DNA of 64,000 nt from Stichopus chloronotus (Eukaryota; Echinodermata; Holothuroidea; Aspidochirotida; Stichopodidae): contig CM037848.1 in assembly GCA_021234535.1 (NCBI GenBank), forward strand, positions 11,637,944 to 11,701,943, written 5' to 3'. A program made the translations under genes and the position numbers. The notes beneath the pieces are model-generated. The model searched no databases. It was not told the DNA's origin and saw only the letters and a list, made by a program, of their open reading frames with translations. Shown one piece after another: positions 12,588-25,350 of this stretch (position 1 is the stretch's first letter; every line of letters begins with the position of its first letter).

Positions 12588-12803
12588 TGTGGATGAGTGC
12601 TCAGTAGAATTTATTAATCTATTCAATGGAGGGACCAGTTCCGGTGGTTGTGACATTTCAGGAACAACAGGTCGGCCTTTCTTATGTCCAATTATTGCGG
12701 AAATGGGGATTTCATGATTGCAAAATGGGACAAACTTTTTCTTTCCTTGAATGATACAGTTAAAAAGAGAAAGGGGTAGGGCTGGCTTTACTTTCACTAG
12801 AAG
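12588..12803 (-). CDS. Possible exon or transposase-tail remnant, unrecognised
   Basis: A minus-strand frame of about 70 codons has protein-like composition (charged/proline mix with HKKGRPVVPEMSQPPELVPP) and follows a plausible acceptor (TCTTCTAG just above 12800). It ends at a TGA near 12588. No partner exon was found and no family is recognised. It could be the C-terminal scrap of a transposable element. Confidence 0.2.
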
Positions 12804-12959
12804 ACAATATCAAAAGCCTAAAAAAATCCTCATTCGTAGCTTTGATGGGCACCAATGGAATCACTTGGTAGAGTCTGCAAGCTACAGGATACAGTGGAAG
12901 GATATGACTGCAATCGCTGCATTGCTGACAAATTGTACAAAAGGGAAATGAGAAAATGG

Positions 12960-14470
12960 CAACTTAGGTGCTACTAATGACAAGGGAGTTTGTGTTTATG
13001 AGCAAATATGACAAATCCTAGTTCCAGCAGAGGATTTCAGGGCATGTGGACCTTCATGGAATGGAAATGAACAATGAAAAAGTGAAAAAAATGTTGATGT
13101 TTTATTTAGTTTGCAACTTCTTGTTCTTGACTATTGGTAATTAGCTAAATTACACTTTCATTCTTTATTTGAAAACATAGGGAGCAAAATGCAATTAAAT
13201 TGGAATCCATTTGAATCAGTCTCAGCGTGATAAAAATAGACTAAATGACACTAGATGTTTTTCATATTTATTGCTTCAAATCTTGAAACTTATTTGAAAT
13301 AAAACAAACTCCACGCTAACCACCAGGGGTCATGACATCAACTTTTGAAGTCAGCATTCTGCAAATTTACAAACTTCAAGAGAAAAAAAGAATGCATTGT
13401 GTAACTTTTTGTGAATGTAAAATGGTGACATTCTACCCTTTTGTATCTAGCACATAGCCTTCCTAGATATGTAAAGACCATTGATGGTTGGGCATACAAT
13501 CATCAAATAGGAACAGTTAACTATCTGTAAATTGTGTACTTCATGTTATTCATGGAAAAAAAATTTAACTGACACTTCATAATTGTTTGATTATCAATTC
13601 CATTGACTTGTAAAATATGTGGATCCTTTTCTTCTTGTTTTCTATTTCCTTTTTTTCCTTCCTTGCTTAGTTACTTTACCTCTTTGTTTAGATTTTACTG
13701 TCATTACTTTCTTATGCTTTTGTTTTCTTTGTAAGGTACACGGCCTGACCTCGAAAAACTAAGCCTCTGTCTGGTCTCTCCACATTTCTTTACTGTGCTA
13801 CTTCAAACATTTGTAAATTTGGATTCCTTTTTGTTCTGAATGTGTAAATAGTGCTGAACAAATCAAACTTTCCAAGCAGGTGCTAGTATGTACCTTTTAT
13901 AAACCACATACCGCAACACCTGCAAGCAATTAGAGACTTGTCTCATATGAGATTCATGGCCTCTATATTTATGAGTCTCTTTTCAAGTTTGACAATTGGC
14001 TTAAAAGAACATGAATATCTGTACCTAAGGAAGAGCAGTGTTGAATGCTTTTGAGAGTTTCGTTTTAAATTTTGCTGGCAAACATGAATGTTAATAGCAT
14101 ATAATCTGTATGCGGATCGAGTCCGAATCCACGCCATAGTTTGCTGATGTTGGCATTATAAACGCAGTCAGAGCTGGTGTATGAGTACACCTCTGTTTTG
14201 TGTGCTATGTTTAAAGACATCATGACATGTGGACTAAAATGTTGAAAAAACTTTCTTTCTTTCATACTTGGAAAAACTGATATCCAAAACTGCCTTTGGT
14301 GTCTTTGTGACATTATCCAATGTTATGTAATCAAACTTTTTTAACTTATAAGGTTGGAAGCTCCCCTTTGAAAAATATTTTTTTCTGTATGACCTCATAC
14401 GATGTCATATTAGGAGCAGATTCATGCATGCTTCTACTTGCACATACTTGCACGGCTTTATTTGAAATTT
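12960..14470. other. No gene seen
   Basis: AT-rich sequence with pyrimidine tracts (13620-13740). No exon could be supported. Confidence 0.45.
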
Positions 14471-14479
14471 GCACACAAT

Positions 14480-15462
14480 GTAACTTACGTAGTGGGCCAT
14501 TTGAGGTGTTCAGGAATTTGTGGTGCAAAGTCCCATGTGGACCCTATATGGCCTACTTTACAAAAATGTGCAAAATGGTCATTCCCCTACAGATTTTCAT
14601 ACCCAATCTTTTTGGTTTGTCACAATGATGCATTGTTAGTGGCACCTTCAGGGTGTTCATGAATTTTGAACCAAAGTCATGGGCCTGTGGTCCATTTTAT
14701 GAAATTCTGTAAAAAGTTGTTCTCCTACAGATTCTCTGTACAATGTTGATGATTTGACATAATGGTACTAGTCGCTAGTGACAGCTTCAGGGTGTTATGA
14801 AATACTACATCCAGAGCCCACCTTCAGTCTTAGACCCCAAATTTATGTACATGCTTAAGGTGCCACCAACAGAATTATCATAATGACAAGCCAATGATAT
14901 AATATACACATGTATAACAATCTGTAGGAGGTGGAGCAACTTGCAAAATTTCCTAAAATGGGCCAACAGGTCCACAGTGGACCGTAGACCAAAACTTCTT
15001 TACTACCATAAACAGATCACTGACAAAGAATCACTATATCTAAGTGTCACTAAGTCGGTACATGACCTTCTGTACGATTCTGGCAATTCTGCTTCACATT
15101 AAAAAAAGGAAAGACCTATTTTGAAGTATTTCACAATATGGACCCCAGGGTCCATCTTGAGCTTTGGACCCAAACATCCTGAACACCCTAATGGTTCCAC
15201 CTGAGTACCAATATGACATAGCATCAACATCGTAAAAGAGAATCTGTAGGAACAGAAGCATCCTACAGAATTTTATGAAATGAGCCATAGGGTATATGAG
15301 ACCTTGGACCAGAAATTCATGAACACAATGCAGGTACCACTAACAAGGTATCTTGAAAACAAACCATGTAGATTGTGCATAGAAAGCTGTGAGAAGTTGA
15401 GCATTTTAAAAGAATTTCCTAAAATGGGGTATATAGTCCACATGGGTCTGTGGATCAATTAA
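14480..15462. repeat. ~155-170-bp repeat family in convergent orientation
   Basis: About 14500-14815 holds two direct copies containing a GTGGWCC box, CTACAGATT, a CATAATG-like word and CTTCAGGGTGTT. From about 14860 to 15460 the same boxes appear as reverse complements (AACACCCTAATGGTTCC, ATCTGTAGGA, TCCTAAAATGGG) in three to four copies. The array is therefore an inverted arrangement of one repeat. Related copies occur near 35.7-36.15 kb. Confidence 0.7.
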
Positions 15463-15464
15463 AG

Positions 15465-15623
15465 GTTAATCAACACTGGACTGTGTATTAACTGTAGGAT
15501 AATGCACGATAGGGGTTAATGCAAGCGATGCACGAGGGCGCAGCCTGAGTGCATGCAGCGATAGCATTAAACCCCGAGAGTGCATTATATTACAGTTAAT
15601 ACACAGGTCCAAAGTTGATTAAC
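15465..15623. mobile_element. 159-bp palindromic MITE bounded by TTAA
   Basis: GTTAATCAACACTGGACTG at 15465 is the inverted complement of the segment ending GGTCCAAAGTTGATTAAC at 15623. Pairing continues inward through GTATTAACTGTA and ATAATGCAC and a GGGTTTAATGC-type inner arm, so nearly the whole element can fold. TTAA occurs at 15466-15469 and 15619-15622, as expected for a TTAA-targeting family (piggyBac or Kolobok type). The family assignment is inferred. Confidence 0.75.
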
Positions 15624-18600
15624 GTTGTTCATACATACCAATGAGATTTTGATAAAAAAGGACGAAAAAAAAGGAATTTGGTCCTTAAATAACAGCATTT
15701 TTATTAAAAAGGAACCCCGAGAAAAGGTAAACAAATTTACAACATGTCAATAATATTCATGCGCGAAACAGAAGCAACCCCTAGACAAAAAGAATAACAA
15801 TAACAATTGACATAGCAGCATGCAACGCGTGCTTTAGTTCGTTTGTCGTGCTTTAGTACAGTTCGTTCTGTTTGCAACTTGTAGTGTATTAATGTGTGCA
15901 CGCGCGCTGTGGTCAGTGTCCGTACGTGTATTCACTGTGTAGTGTGTACGTAACTACTGCGTGCAACAGAGCGTTGTGCAGCTACAGGGCCTGATTACTG
16001 ATATTTTGGATAAAGACAGTGACAGATTCATGACTGAACATTTCGAGAAAACTGCTTGAGGTCTTACTCTCAGCCCTAACAGCAGCAGAAAGTGGAAGAT
16101 TTGTTGTGCCAGTACAGACCCTAATTTCCTGTGGGTGTGTGAGTTCTCAGTAGGCTATGCAAAAATTTGGAAGAAAATAAATCCAGTAATTGTAAGGAGA
16201 CCCCTCAAGATGGCGATGTATTGCAGTCCTTGGTCCTCCTTACGATGTTATTGCATAGGGAATTGTTTTTGAATATCAGCAGAATTTTACAAAGAAGGAA
16301 AGCTAATTCCGGTGGGCTATTAAAATTTTATGGTGTTCAAAATATGCGGAAGCAGGTTTCACCCGACACAATTCTGGTATTTATGTAAGATTAGGCTACC
16401 CTACGTCAGAGGGATTGCCACTGACAGTATACTGTGCTGTTGTTACATAGATTTACCTACATTTTACTTTTGAGCAGGCCCTAGGCGCGGCCTAGGTAAT
16501 GTTGTTCTACGAACTTCTAATCGAATGTTACTTCACTAACATAGGCCTGATACTAGTAATACATGTGTTAGACATTGCTTTGTGCAAGATACATAGCAGA
16601 CTGAAAACACACTGTTGATCTTCAGGGTTATTGTATTCATCCGCCAGTGACCGACCGTGGTTTAACAAGTTGGGTTACCAGCGATTAACCCACGGTCACC
16701 TGACTGAAATGGGCCAATAGGAGTTGAGGATTCTTTCCAAGTATGTATGAACACATGCCAAATGGTCCAGACCCCAAGAAAGTAATTTACCAAGGCATGT
16801 GCACCTAGAGGCATTTTGAATTATGGGTATCGATAGCTACTGCATGGAAGGGTTTCTGATATGTTATCACAAGCCATCTTGTAGAAAAAAAAGACTTTTT
16901 CAAGAAGGAACTTTCAGCTGTCAAACTTAAAACTTTGATTGCATAATGAATGCATAACACTGAAGGGACACCAAAGTCAGTTTTGGATGTCAATATGTCC
17001 AAATATTTAGAAAAGCTAGTTTCCATTGAGTTTTAGTCTATGTGTCATAGTTTTTTTTTTATATGCCTTTGTCGAGGGTTTGTGATATAGTGCTATACGT
17101 TCATACATCTTTCAATTTAGTTCATGGACCAGGAAGTGGTAAGTTGTTTTGACATGCATTGCAAAAAAAATATTTCAGAGCACTATTAATGAGGACCATC
17201 TTGATATTGCTTATGAAATTTAAAACGTATTAAACTTAGTGACTGATCCAACTGATTGAAGTCTGAGACTGATGCAACTATTCCACGAAAACATTCCACA
17301 TAAAGGTCTAGCGTAAAGACAAGAGTTAACCATTTGGGCAGAAAATGGACAAATGATGGAAAACCATAGGACAACAAGGAAGACACAAAAATTATCAAAA
17401 GAAAGAAAAAAGGTACTCTTGGATGTATTCAAGTGTATAGTAATTTCATAATTTTCAAATCATTTTCAAACAAATATCATATCATTTAAGTATGACCAAT
17501 GACTCTAGAACCCCACCACACCAAACCATTAAACAGTCATCGTGATATTCATTCTCCAGCAGACTTAGGACAGGGAATTCTAACTCTGCAAAATGGAAAA
17601 ATTTCTTTTTACATAAAGTAAGTCAATTCAAATTTTGAGAACAGAGAAGGGATACTGTCATTTACCAAACAGTAAAATCTTATCTTCAGTCTAGTACGTC
17701 AAGAACCTTTGCATTCCTGAAATACCACATAAGAGGATTTTCTATCCACAGAACAAATGTTGGATGTTCATTGCAACATAAGACAAATCTGCCATAGCAA
17801 AAAAAAGCCTTGCTTCTCACTATTCATGTAACCTCTGTTTGCAGTCTCTATCAGTGCATAACAACCTAAGAGTAAGACAACCAATTAATACAAATCTTGG
17901 AGTGTTGGTAGTCCAGGAAACAACCATGGAAAATTCCTTAAAGGAATTCTCCACCATCGCTTCTTATGTCTCTTAAAAAGGTGCAAACATTATTGTAGGT
18001 AAGTTATGATTCTCAATTTCAGGAAATATCTCAAAGAATTCGCAAAATGAATTATTTTAGTAAATATTCGAGGTACGAGCCTGTTGCTAGAAATCAAACG
18101 GTTGTGACGTAGTACGGCAAATCTAGATTGAACATTGCCCTTGATTTTTAACTCAAGCTCTGGGTTATATTACTGTTCTGATCTCTCAATTGTTGAAAAA
18201 CCTTGTTTCACCAGGGAGTGGCATAGACCTACCTTTGAAAGCATTGTTCTGAGCTACCTAATTGTTTAAGGATTAGTTGACTTAAATGACGTTGGTCTGT
18301 GGATGATGTTGAACTGGCACTGACGAATAAAGGATATAAATACCTTTGAGCTAATTACGCAGCTTACCGTCCCTTGGTTTGGTGGGTCTTCAAGTATAAG
18401 AAGCAAATAAATTTTATGTCCATCACAATAACAGCTTTGCTTGATTAGTATCTTACGGAATGCATCTTACTGAAAATATCTTACTAGATGTAGACATTCA
18501 TAGGGTTTTCTTAATCTCTGAATGAAAGATTTTGTGCGTCCAACACCATGCCAGAAACGGGAAGAGGGCAAAAATGGAAAACGGTTTTTGTCGGTTCTAC

Positions 18601-19880
18601 GTCACACATTTTCAGGCTCGTGCTGAAGCCACACTTTCAAAGCGTTATTTCACATCTAAGGAAGCTTCCTCTGGTAAAATAGTTATGTTTAACTGATAGA
18701 ACGGTCAAGAATCTCCTATATTCCGTGAAGTTTTTTTGTTGGTGGAGAATTTCTTTAAATTTATACAATGCTGGATATTGCTGGCCACTGGGCTAAATTG
18801 CAACTTCCGGAAGGAAGTTTCAACCCAACTCAAATTTCCTTGGACTCACAACTCTGAATAAACGAATGAATAACAGAAGGATCTGTTTGCAAAAATAATG
18901 AGACAAGATCTGGGAACTGATGGTGGACTAGATAAGGGGGACCTAAGGTGTCCATTGCTTTGACAAGTTGTGAGTAAATCTGATATCTAAGAATAATTTT
19001 GAGTGATAACAATTTATGAAGTCAATGTCATTGCTTAACCAGCAGAAGTTTCCATGCACTGAAAAGACATATTCCGTCCACAAACGTGAACAACTCGCAC
19101 ATACACTCAAAACTGAAGAAACGCTCAAGATCAAATGTAATCTTTTCCTTTTGGTCTTTCTCTACACACACTCACTTTAAAGGTAGTACATCAAAATAAA
19201 ATTTTGGAATATCTGCTGTATTAACCATTACAGCTGTTGACAAAACCCACGAAATCTATCAAATATTGGCAATTTTACAGGTAAATTCCTATCTCATACC
19301 TTTATCATGAATAAACATTGGGTAAATAGGTAAATTCAGGCAATCTTCACATGATATCATACATAATAAAGTTTCTTCGAAGGACCAAACCCTACACATG
19401 ATGGTATGTCTCGATATCATGTCATGTTCTATCATGCACAAAAGGGTTTCCTGCAGACATGATTTTAGCACATTATCAAAATTCTGTAGGGACTAGGTGC
19501 ATAAATTTGTGAAATTGTCAAGGAAGGGACTTGCATAATATGTCTTATGTTATTCTTTGTACACTTAACCTTTATTTCAAGAACAATTGAGGATTTCTTA
19601 TGTCCAGAGGGTTTTGCTTTGGAAGCATGTATTTTTGTCTTTATGAATATTGATATCACTTACCAATCTGAAACTCAGTAATTAATTAAGTTAGAGATAA
19701 TATACGCCAAACAAGAAATAAAGGCACTGTGCAACAACCCAAGTCATCATATTTGCATTTTATCAAACTTTGACAAAACCATATCTCACAAAAAAAAACC
19801 GTAATAGATAGAAACACAGTTCCCATGGATTGCAATGTAGGGTTTCACTCTGCAAGGTTTGAATTAAGTTCGCTCTTTTC
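15624..19880. other. No gene seen
   Basis: Long AT-rich stretch. A short hairpin at about 16657-16705 has arms ACCGTGGTTTAA and TTAACCCACGGT around a 20-odd-base loop. Open frames are short and share no recognisable domain or splice-phase partner. Confidence 0.5.
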
Positions 19881-19890
19881 TGGATGCAAG

Positions 19891-20060
19891 TCACATGACC
19901 TTTAAGTAGAGGGTTCCAGTGCCGTGAAATTGTTCCAGTGCAAATTGAAACGGTTCATGCACGTCACCATCAGACATGTATTTGGTTAGCTGTTCTGTGA
20001 CGACACCTTCAAGCACTTTTGAGAGGAATGATAGGACAGTAGTTCCTAAGGTTGTTGTGG
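19891..20060 (-). pseudogene. Fossil of a non-LTR (LINE) reverse transcriptase
   Basis: The minus-strand translation contains LSFLSKVLEGVVTEQL followed by HEPFQFALEQFHGTGTLYL. This matches the conserved reverse-transcriptase block 'LPFLSKVLEKVV..QL...LEPFQSGFR..HSTETALL' of LINE elements (CR1/Jockey-like). Only about 50 codons remain, with no upstream palm motifs or downstream YxDD box, so this is a dead fragment. Its N-terminal side (20060-20142) is open but unrelated in sequence. Confidence 0.7.
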
Positions 20061-20379
20061 GGTCCAAGCTTGCCCTTAGTGAGGGTGTCACAACTGATTT
20101 CTTTTTCACAGAATATGGGACCAATATGGGACCAGTGTTCATTTACAGTAACCATGCCAGCAGAGTATGAAGAACACTGAAAGGGCTTAAGTGAAGCAGC
20201 TACAATTAATTTTTAAACATCCTCTTCATCAACCAAAGAATCCTATGACAGGGGGAGTGATGAGAATGTTAAGGGTATCGACCCCTGGACATCCGAGCTG
20301 GTCATTCCTGGTACACTAAATTTTAGAATCAGCAAACCATCAGCTGGGACAGTTGTAGATTCATGATTAGGGAGTTTGG

Positions 20380-22147
20380 TAAGCAGTAGCGGTATATCGA
20401 TATTATCGATAATATGTATATCCCGTTTTCAGGAATATTATCGATATCCACCTTGGAACTATATCGATATATAGAAAATACTATAATATAGAAAAATATC
20501 GATAATATAGACTGCTACATCTATAACTATATATCGTTACTTCTATATTCATGGAAACCCTGTTTCAAGATTTACCACAAAGTTCACGCTAAGTCAGTCA
20601 AAGCACATCCAGATAATTTATTTCTGTGTCAAACTGCCCAGTTTCACGCCGTCTAAAACAGCTGTTGTGTAGTGAATGACTGGGGTATGCGTATTCACAG
20701 CACTGATTGGATATACTCTGGAAAAGCCCTGCCTCCGATCCTGTAACTCGCCTTGTGCGACACAGACCCTTCCCGCATGATGTAACTTACACACATTTTA
20801 CTCACTGAAAACCTATATTTTCATTGCACCGATATTTATCTACAAGACTATATTTACAGAAAAAGTCTATATTTATCGTTTTATGCACGTCCCCCAATAC
20901 TAATAGTCCAGTACATCGCGCAACCTGCAGTAAAAGCCACATAAACCCTTCCCGCATGTAAACGACGCACACATTCCACTCACAGAGAACCTGTATTTTC
21001 ATTACACCAATATTTATTTGCGAGACTATATTTACCGAAAAAGTCTATCATTGTTTTAACACGCCGCCCAGTAGTACAGCATCCCGCACGACCCGCAGTT
21101 ACAAGCCACACAAATCCCGCATATAATCACACATTTCACTCCCCCAAAACCTATATTTTCATTGCCCCGATATTTATCCACAGACTGTATTTACAGAAAA
21201 GTCTATATTTTATCGTTTTACAACACGATGCGCTGCACTAGAAAATCCGTATTTTCATTACGCCAATATTTATCGACGAGACTACATTATAGAAAAGCTT
21301 CTATTTTATCGTGTTTGATACACGGCAATAATAGGGAGAAACTACTCTAATGTCTGTATATTTATGGTTACCTGTATTTTCACTGCGCCGATATTTATCG
21401 GCGAGACTTTATTATAGAAAAGTCTGTATTTTACCGTGTTTGATAAACGGCGATAATACAGAGAAACTACTATAGTATCTGTAGTCATGCGATTGCACGT
21501 CGTCAGTACTGAAGGCAAACGGCGGCCTGCTCACGCTCACATCCATATATGGCTCTTGCCCCAGCATTCTCTGCCCACAACACCTGTTGGTAGCTCGCGA
21601 TGAGTGATCTGATTGGACAGTCGGTTTCCAAAACAACACACCAGTGTATGAGAATATCTAGTATCTCACCAAAATAACCTTTGCATAGCACGATGAGCAT
21701 ACGATGCATAGCAGGTTTTTTTTTATTGACTGTACAAGGTGCTGCTGTTGAAAGACAATAGCTGCCACTTTTGTTTTCATATAGTAGTTACGGAGCGTAG
21801 GTTCACAAGTTACACTATTCAGGTAAGGCATTCGGGATAGGGGTAAAAACGGGTTCAAGTTGGCAAACATACCCCTCAAACAATTCACGTGGGGAAAGGA
21901 ACATTTGAGAATACGAGGATGGGGTGAGAATTAAGTAGAAAAAAATAAGTTTCAATACACTTTGTGTCAGTCAAACTGCTCTTTTTTTGAAGTATCGTAA
22001 AACATGTGTTAAGCCCACAATTTGGGACAATATGTGCAGTAGCACATTGTGTGTACCTGTTCTGCAAAATTATCGATAATATCGATATTATGTATATTTT
22101 GTTGCCGATATATCGATATTTTCTTTTTGGAATATCGCTACTGCTTA
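20380..22147. mobile_element. 1.77-kb non-autonomous transposon with TAAGCAGTAGCG ends and TATCGATA-rich arms
   Basis: The left end TAAGCAGTAGCGGTATATC at 20380 is matched by the inverted right end GATATTCC...CGCTACTGCTTA ending at 22147. Both subterminal regions are full of ATCGATAT/TATCGATAATAT palindromes (20396-20530 and 22069-22130). Flanks are GAGTTTGG (20372-20379) and TAGTTTGG (22148-22155), 7 of 8 identical, consistent with an 8-bp target duplication as in hAT-type elements. The interior holds a tandem repeat (separate entry) and no transposase. Confidence 0.8.
20805..21450. repeat. Five-copy tandem repeat inside the TATCGATA element
   Basis: A block with CCTATATTTTCATTGC(A/C)CC followed by GATATTTAT and a GACTATATTTACAG...AAGTCTATATTTTATCG segment recurs near 20812, 20991, 21150, 21247 and 21371. 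Spacing shortens from about 180 to about 100-125 bp. Copies share CGATATTTATC words with the element's arms. Confidence 0.75.
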
Positions 22148-22155
22148 TAGTTTGG

Positions 22156-22819
22156 CGACTTCTTTGTCATGACGGATGTCATTTGTGATAATGGACTTAC
22201 TTAGCTTCAGAGTCGACGACACGACAACACGACTTTTCACAAGTGAGGTAACAACATTAATGATTGTCTGATGTCACTGAATACACTGCCAAGTCACTTG
22301 ACTAATCATAACCTTCTCCATTCATCCATCCTACAATATCCTACCTCGGCTCACTCACCTTATTGACCGTCTGTACCTACCAATGTCCATGATTTATACA
22401 TGATTTACCATATCACATCCTTAGCATACCCAACCATTCTAGCTCCACCATATTATATCCCATACCTACCATTCCCCACCACACCCACCCCTACCATACC
22501 CATTCTACCATACCCACCCGCACCTCCAATCCCTTCTACTTTCTCTATAATACCAAGGCACCCTCCAACGCCTTAATTCCCAGTAACCATACATTGTCAA
22601 CTAAACACTGGCAATATCCACCCACTTGCCAGGAAAAGGATGGAATAAATAGTAGCAAGCAGTAGACAAAACCTATGGATGTGTTTATACCTACCATGAT
22701 TTTCCACTGACCCAGTTGTTTTTGCAAGAGTCTGGTAATGTACTAAACAGAGAATAAGTAAATGATCTTTCACACCATAACATGCTTACAAGTAATGTGT
22801 AACAAGGACACTCACCCAC
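22156..22819. other. No gene seen; pyrimidine-rich ACCATACCC tract
   Basis: 22,330-22,550 is a C/A/T-rich stretch of ACCATACCCA-like words, a low-complexity simple-sequence region. No exons. Confidence 0.55.
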
Positions 22820-25350
22820 AGAGCTGTGACATACACTTGAAGTAGCTACGGGTATGGTGACTTTGCACAAAATAAAAATAGAAAACAATAAAATAGGCAA
22901 AGTCTAAATATATAGGCCATACTTAAAAAGAGTAAACTTCCTGTAAAAGTTACAAACTATTTCAAGCAATGAATTAAACTCAGTCGGCCCCCTCAATAAC
23001 TTTTTCCTGATATTTCAGATCCTTTTCTTTGAGGTACAAAGGGATAAAAATCAACAAAGAAGTAAAAGTCACCAGTGAGTGAGAATCCCCTCTTTCATAA
23101 TACAGGGGGTTTCCCGATCTTTCACAATACTGTAGGGGATTTACCTGAGCTACTGTACATCATCATTCCCTCCCCCCCGGAAACAATGCTATTGTTGCTT
23201 ATTGCAGCCATGCATGTTTCGTAGTGATCATTGGTAATTTGGCCAATTTTTGAAGAAGTCAAATTTTTCTCCACTCGGAAACAAAATACATCACCAAGAA
23301 CTGTTAATTGTGGACCACTGAGCGGCACAAAAGGAATGGCTCTAGATGGTCCCTTGATGTTTGTCACATACACCAAACATATAATCTCATATTTAAAGGG
23401 AAATAGGGCATTTAGAATACACCAACAAGATATACAAAAGAAATAGCTTTAGTCATTGTTAAACCATTCAGTCTCATCAATAAACATCTGCCAATGCTCC
23501 ATCTTCTCAAAGCATTATGCATGTGATGAGTAATGGAATATGCATCATTTGAATTTTGAACAGTTTGGGTGAACAAATTAGTGTTGAGCAACAAATAACC
23601 AAATTTCTATATGTGAGGAACCTATTTGATGGAAAGAAGGTTACTGTCCTTCCTTATTTTGAATAATCTATCATTCTATGTTCACAAACATTGGTTTTAA
23701 AAATATGGATGTTTTCTGTAAAACAAATGCCCTATTTCCCTTTAAAAGCGATGCAACTACACCTGACACTCTGAGTCAGACTCACAGTGTCAGGTGTTAG
23801 TTGCAGTGAGAGAAGGCTAGGAACAGAGGACAGTTACGAGAGGGGGCCATGTTAGCTCAGTTGCAGCTGAGCCCCTGGTTTCATTTTGACATAACTCACA
23901 CAGCATCGATTCTGCTCTTGAATTTTTACGTCACCAGTTTGCGACGCAGAAGTCAAAGAATTGCAGACTAGGAGGAAGTTCCTCTACGATACTGAGAAAC
24001 CTAAATACAACACCCATGGCAGGCTAGATTCACCATTGTTAAAATTAACTCTGGAAACATCCTCTTTCCTGGAACAGGGAGAGTTTTCCTGATAGTGTCT
24101 AAACATGTGTACACAGGATTAATTCCATGATCCCTTGCACCGACCCATCGAGGATGATCATTTTTTTTTTCAGATTATCCAAGATGATGAACTGAAGTAT
24201 TACCACCACACATTAATCGTAATTTGACGGGAAGTTTGCCTGCTTTGCGGTCAAACATCTTGTGGACGAGAAAACGACCCTTTGTAAATTTTCAGCAGTT
24301 GTTACTCGCCAGGGTTTTGTAACTTGATCATGACATGTGTATCGACCATGCAGATGTACTGTATGCGTATGTCCGGACGACAGCGAAAGAGCAAACAAGC
24401 ATTGCCTATGGTATCAAAGTACTACGAAGAAATCAATTTAACAGACTTATGCAACAAATCAAAAAATAGCAAAAAGGAGAAAATATGCTGGCAATTTCAG
24501 GTGACAGTAATAGACTACAGGTATAGACCACAAGCAGTTCATAAACAGAATTAGTTCTGGTATTGTAAACGCTACTCAAAAATAACTTCCCAAACATACA
24601 CACCTGCCTAAAGGAAGCACCAAACAGGCATGCACAGGCTGTTTCTTGGAACAGGATGTCTGGCAGTGAATCACATAAAATAAACAAATGATCCCTGAAC
24701 TGAGAGTGGCCAAGACAGAATGCTTCACAAATAAAATAGTAGAACAAGAAACTTCCTGAAAGTTTGGTCCAACCCCCCCCCCCCCCAGCACATTTCCTCC
24801 TCCTCTGCTCAACAGTCCAGTATATAATGTCTGATTTAAGCACAATGCTAAGAACTAACACTGATTCAAAAGCCAACGAAAAGGTTCACTTTCCACATTG
24901 AACTGCATATTGTACACTACGTCAGTTACCTGAATGAGGAATGCCTTGTCTGGGGTTTATGGTTCAGTTGAGGGAGCTTACACACTAACATGTGGAAGCT
25001 TAGGCTACACAAAATCTCTTGATTATGTGTGCAAAGGCAACATATAATGTATGTAGAGTGAAAACTGTTCAGCTTTGATACAATGCGCCTACCCTACACT
25101 TCACTCATCTAAACCTTTCTGCATTTTATTACCATTTACAAGTACATAGAACAATGGCAGTATGTTTCTCAATCCTATCATCTCCTACTGAGTGTTCTAT
25201 ATTTTTTTGCCTGTGTCCAAAATAAAATGAAGTTTCTGTTTCCTTTGTTTTGATTACCACATCTCATATTGTAAAACTACAAGTAAAGTGAAATTTGTGA
25301 TAATCATGCAAGGACTGATGGATTAAGACATGAATATTCAGGTACAAGAG
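22820..25350. repeat. Segmental duplication, copy A
   Basis: This block is collinear with 28,545-31,080. Paired anchors: TTGAAGTAGCTA (22,837 / 28,558), a CCCTCTTTCA...GGGGG region (about 23,087 / 28,808), AGGAAGTTCCTCTACGATAC (23,973 / 29,831), GAGGAATGCC (24,936 / 30,653) and GCCTGTGTCCAAAATAAAAT (25,209 / 30,934). Offsets run 5.72-5.86 kb. Copies are clearly diverged with many indels, so the event is old. Neither copy has a recognisable gene. Confidence 0.8.

Noticed and set aside
24433..24876. 147-codon minus-strand open frame with hydrophobic stretches
   Set aside because: It lies in the diverged segmental duplication. The partner copy near 30.2-30.6 kb does not keep the frame open, and the poly-G/C tract inside makes it unlikely to be coding.
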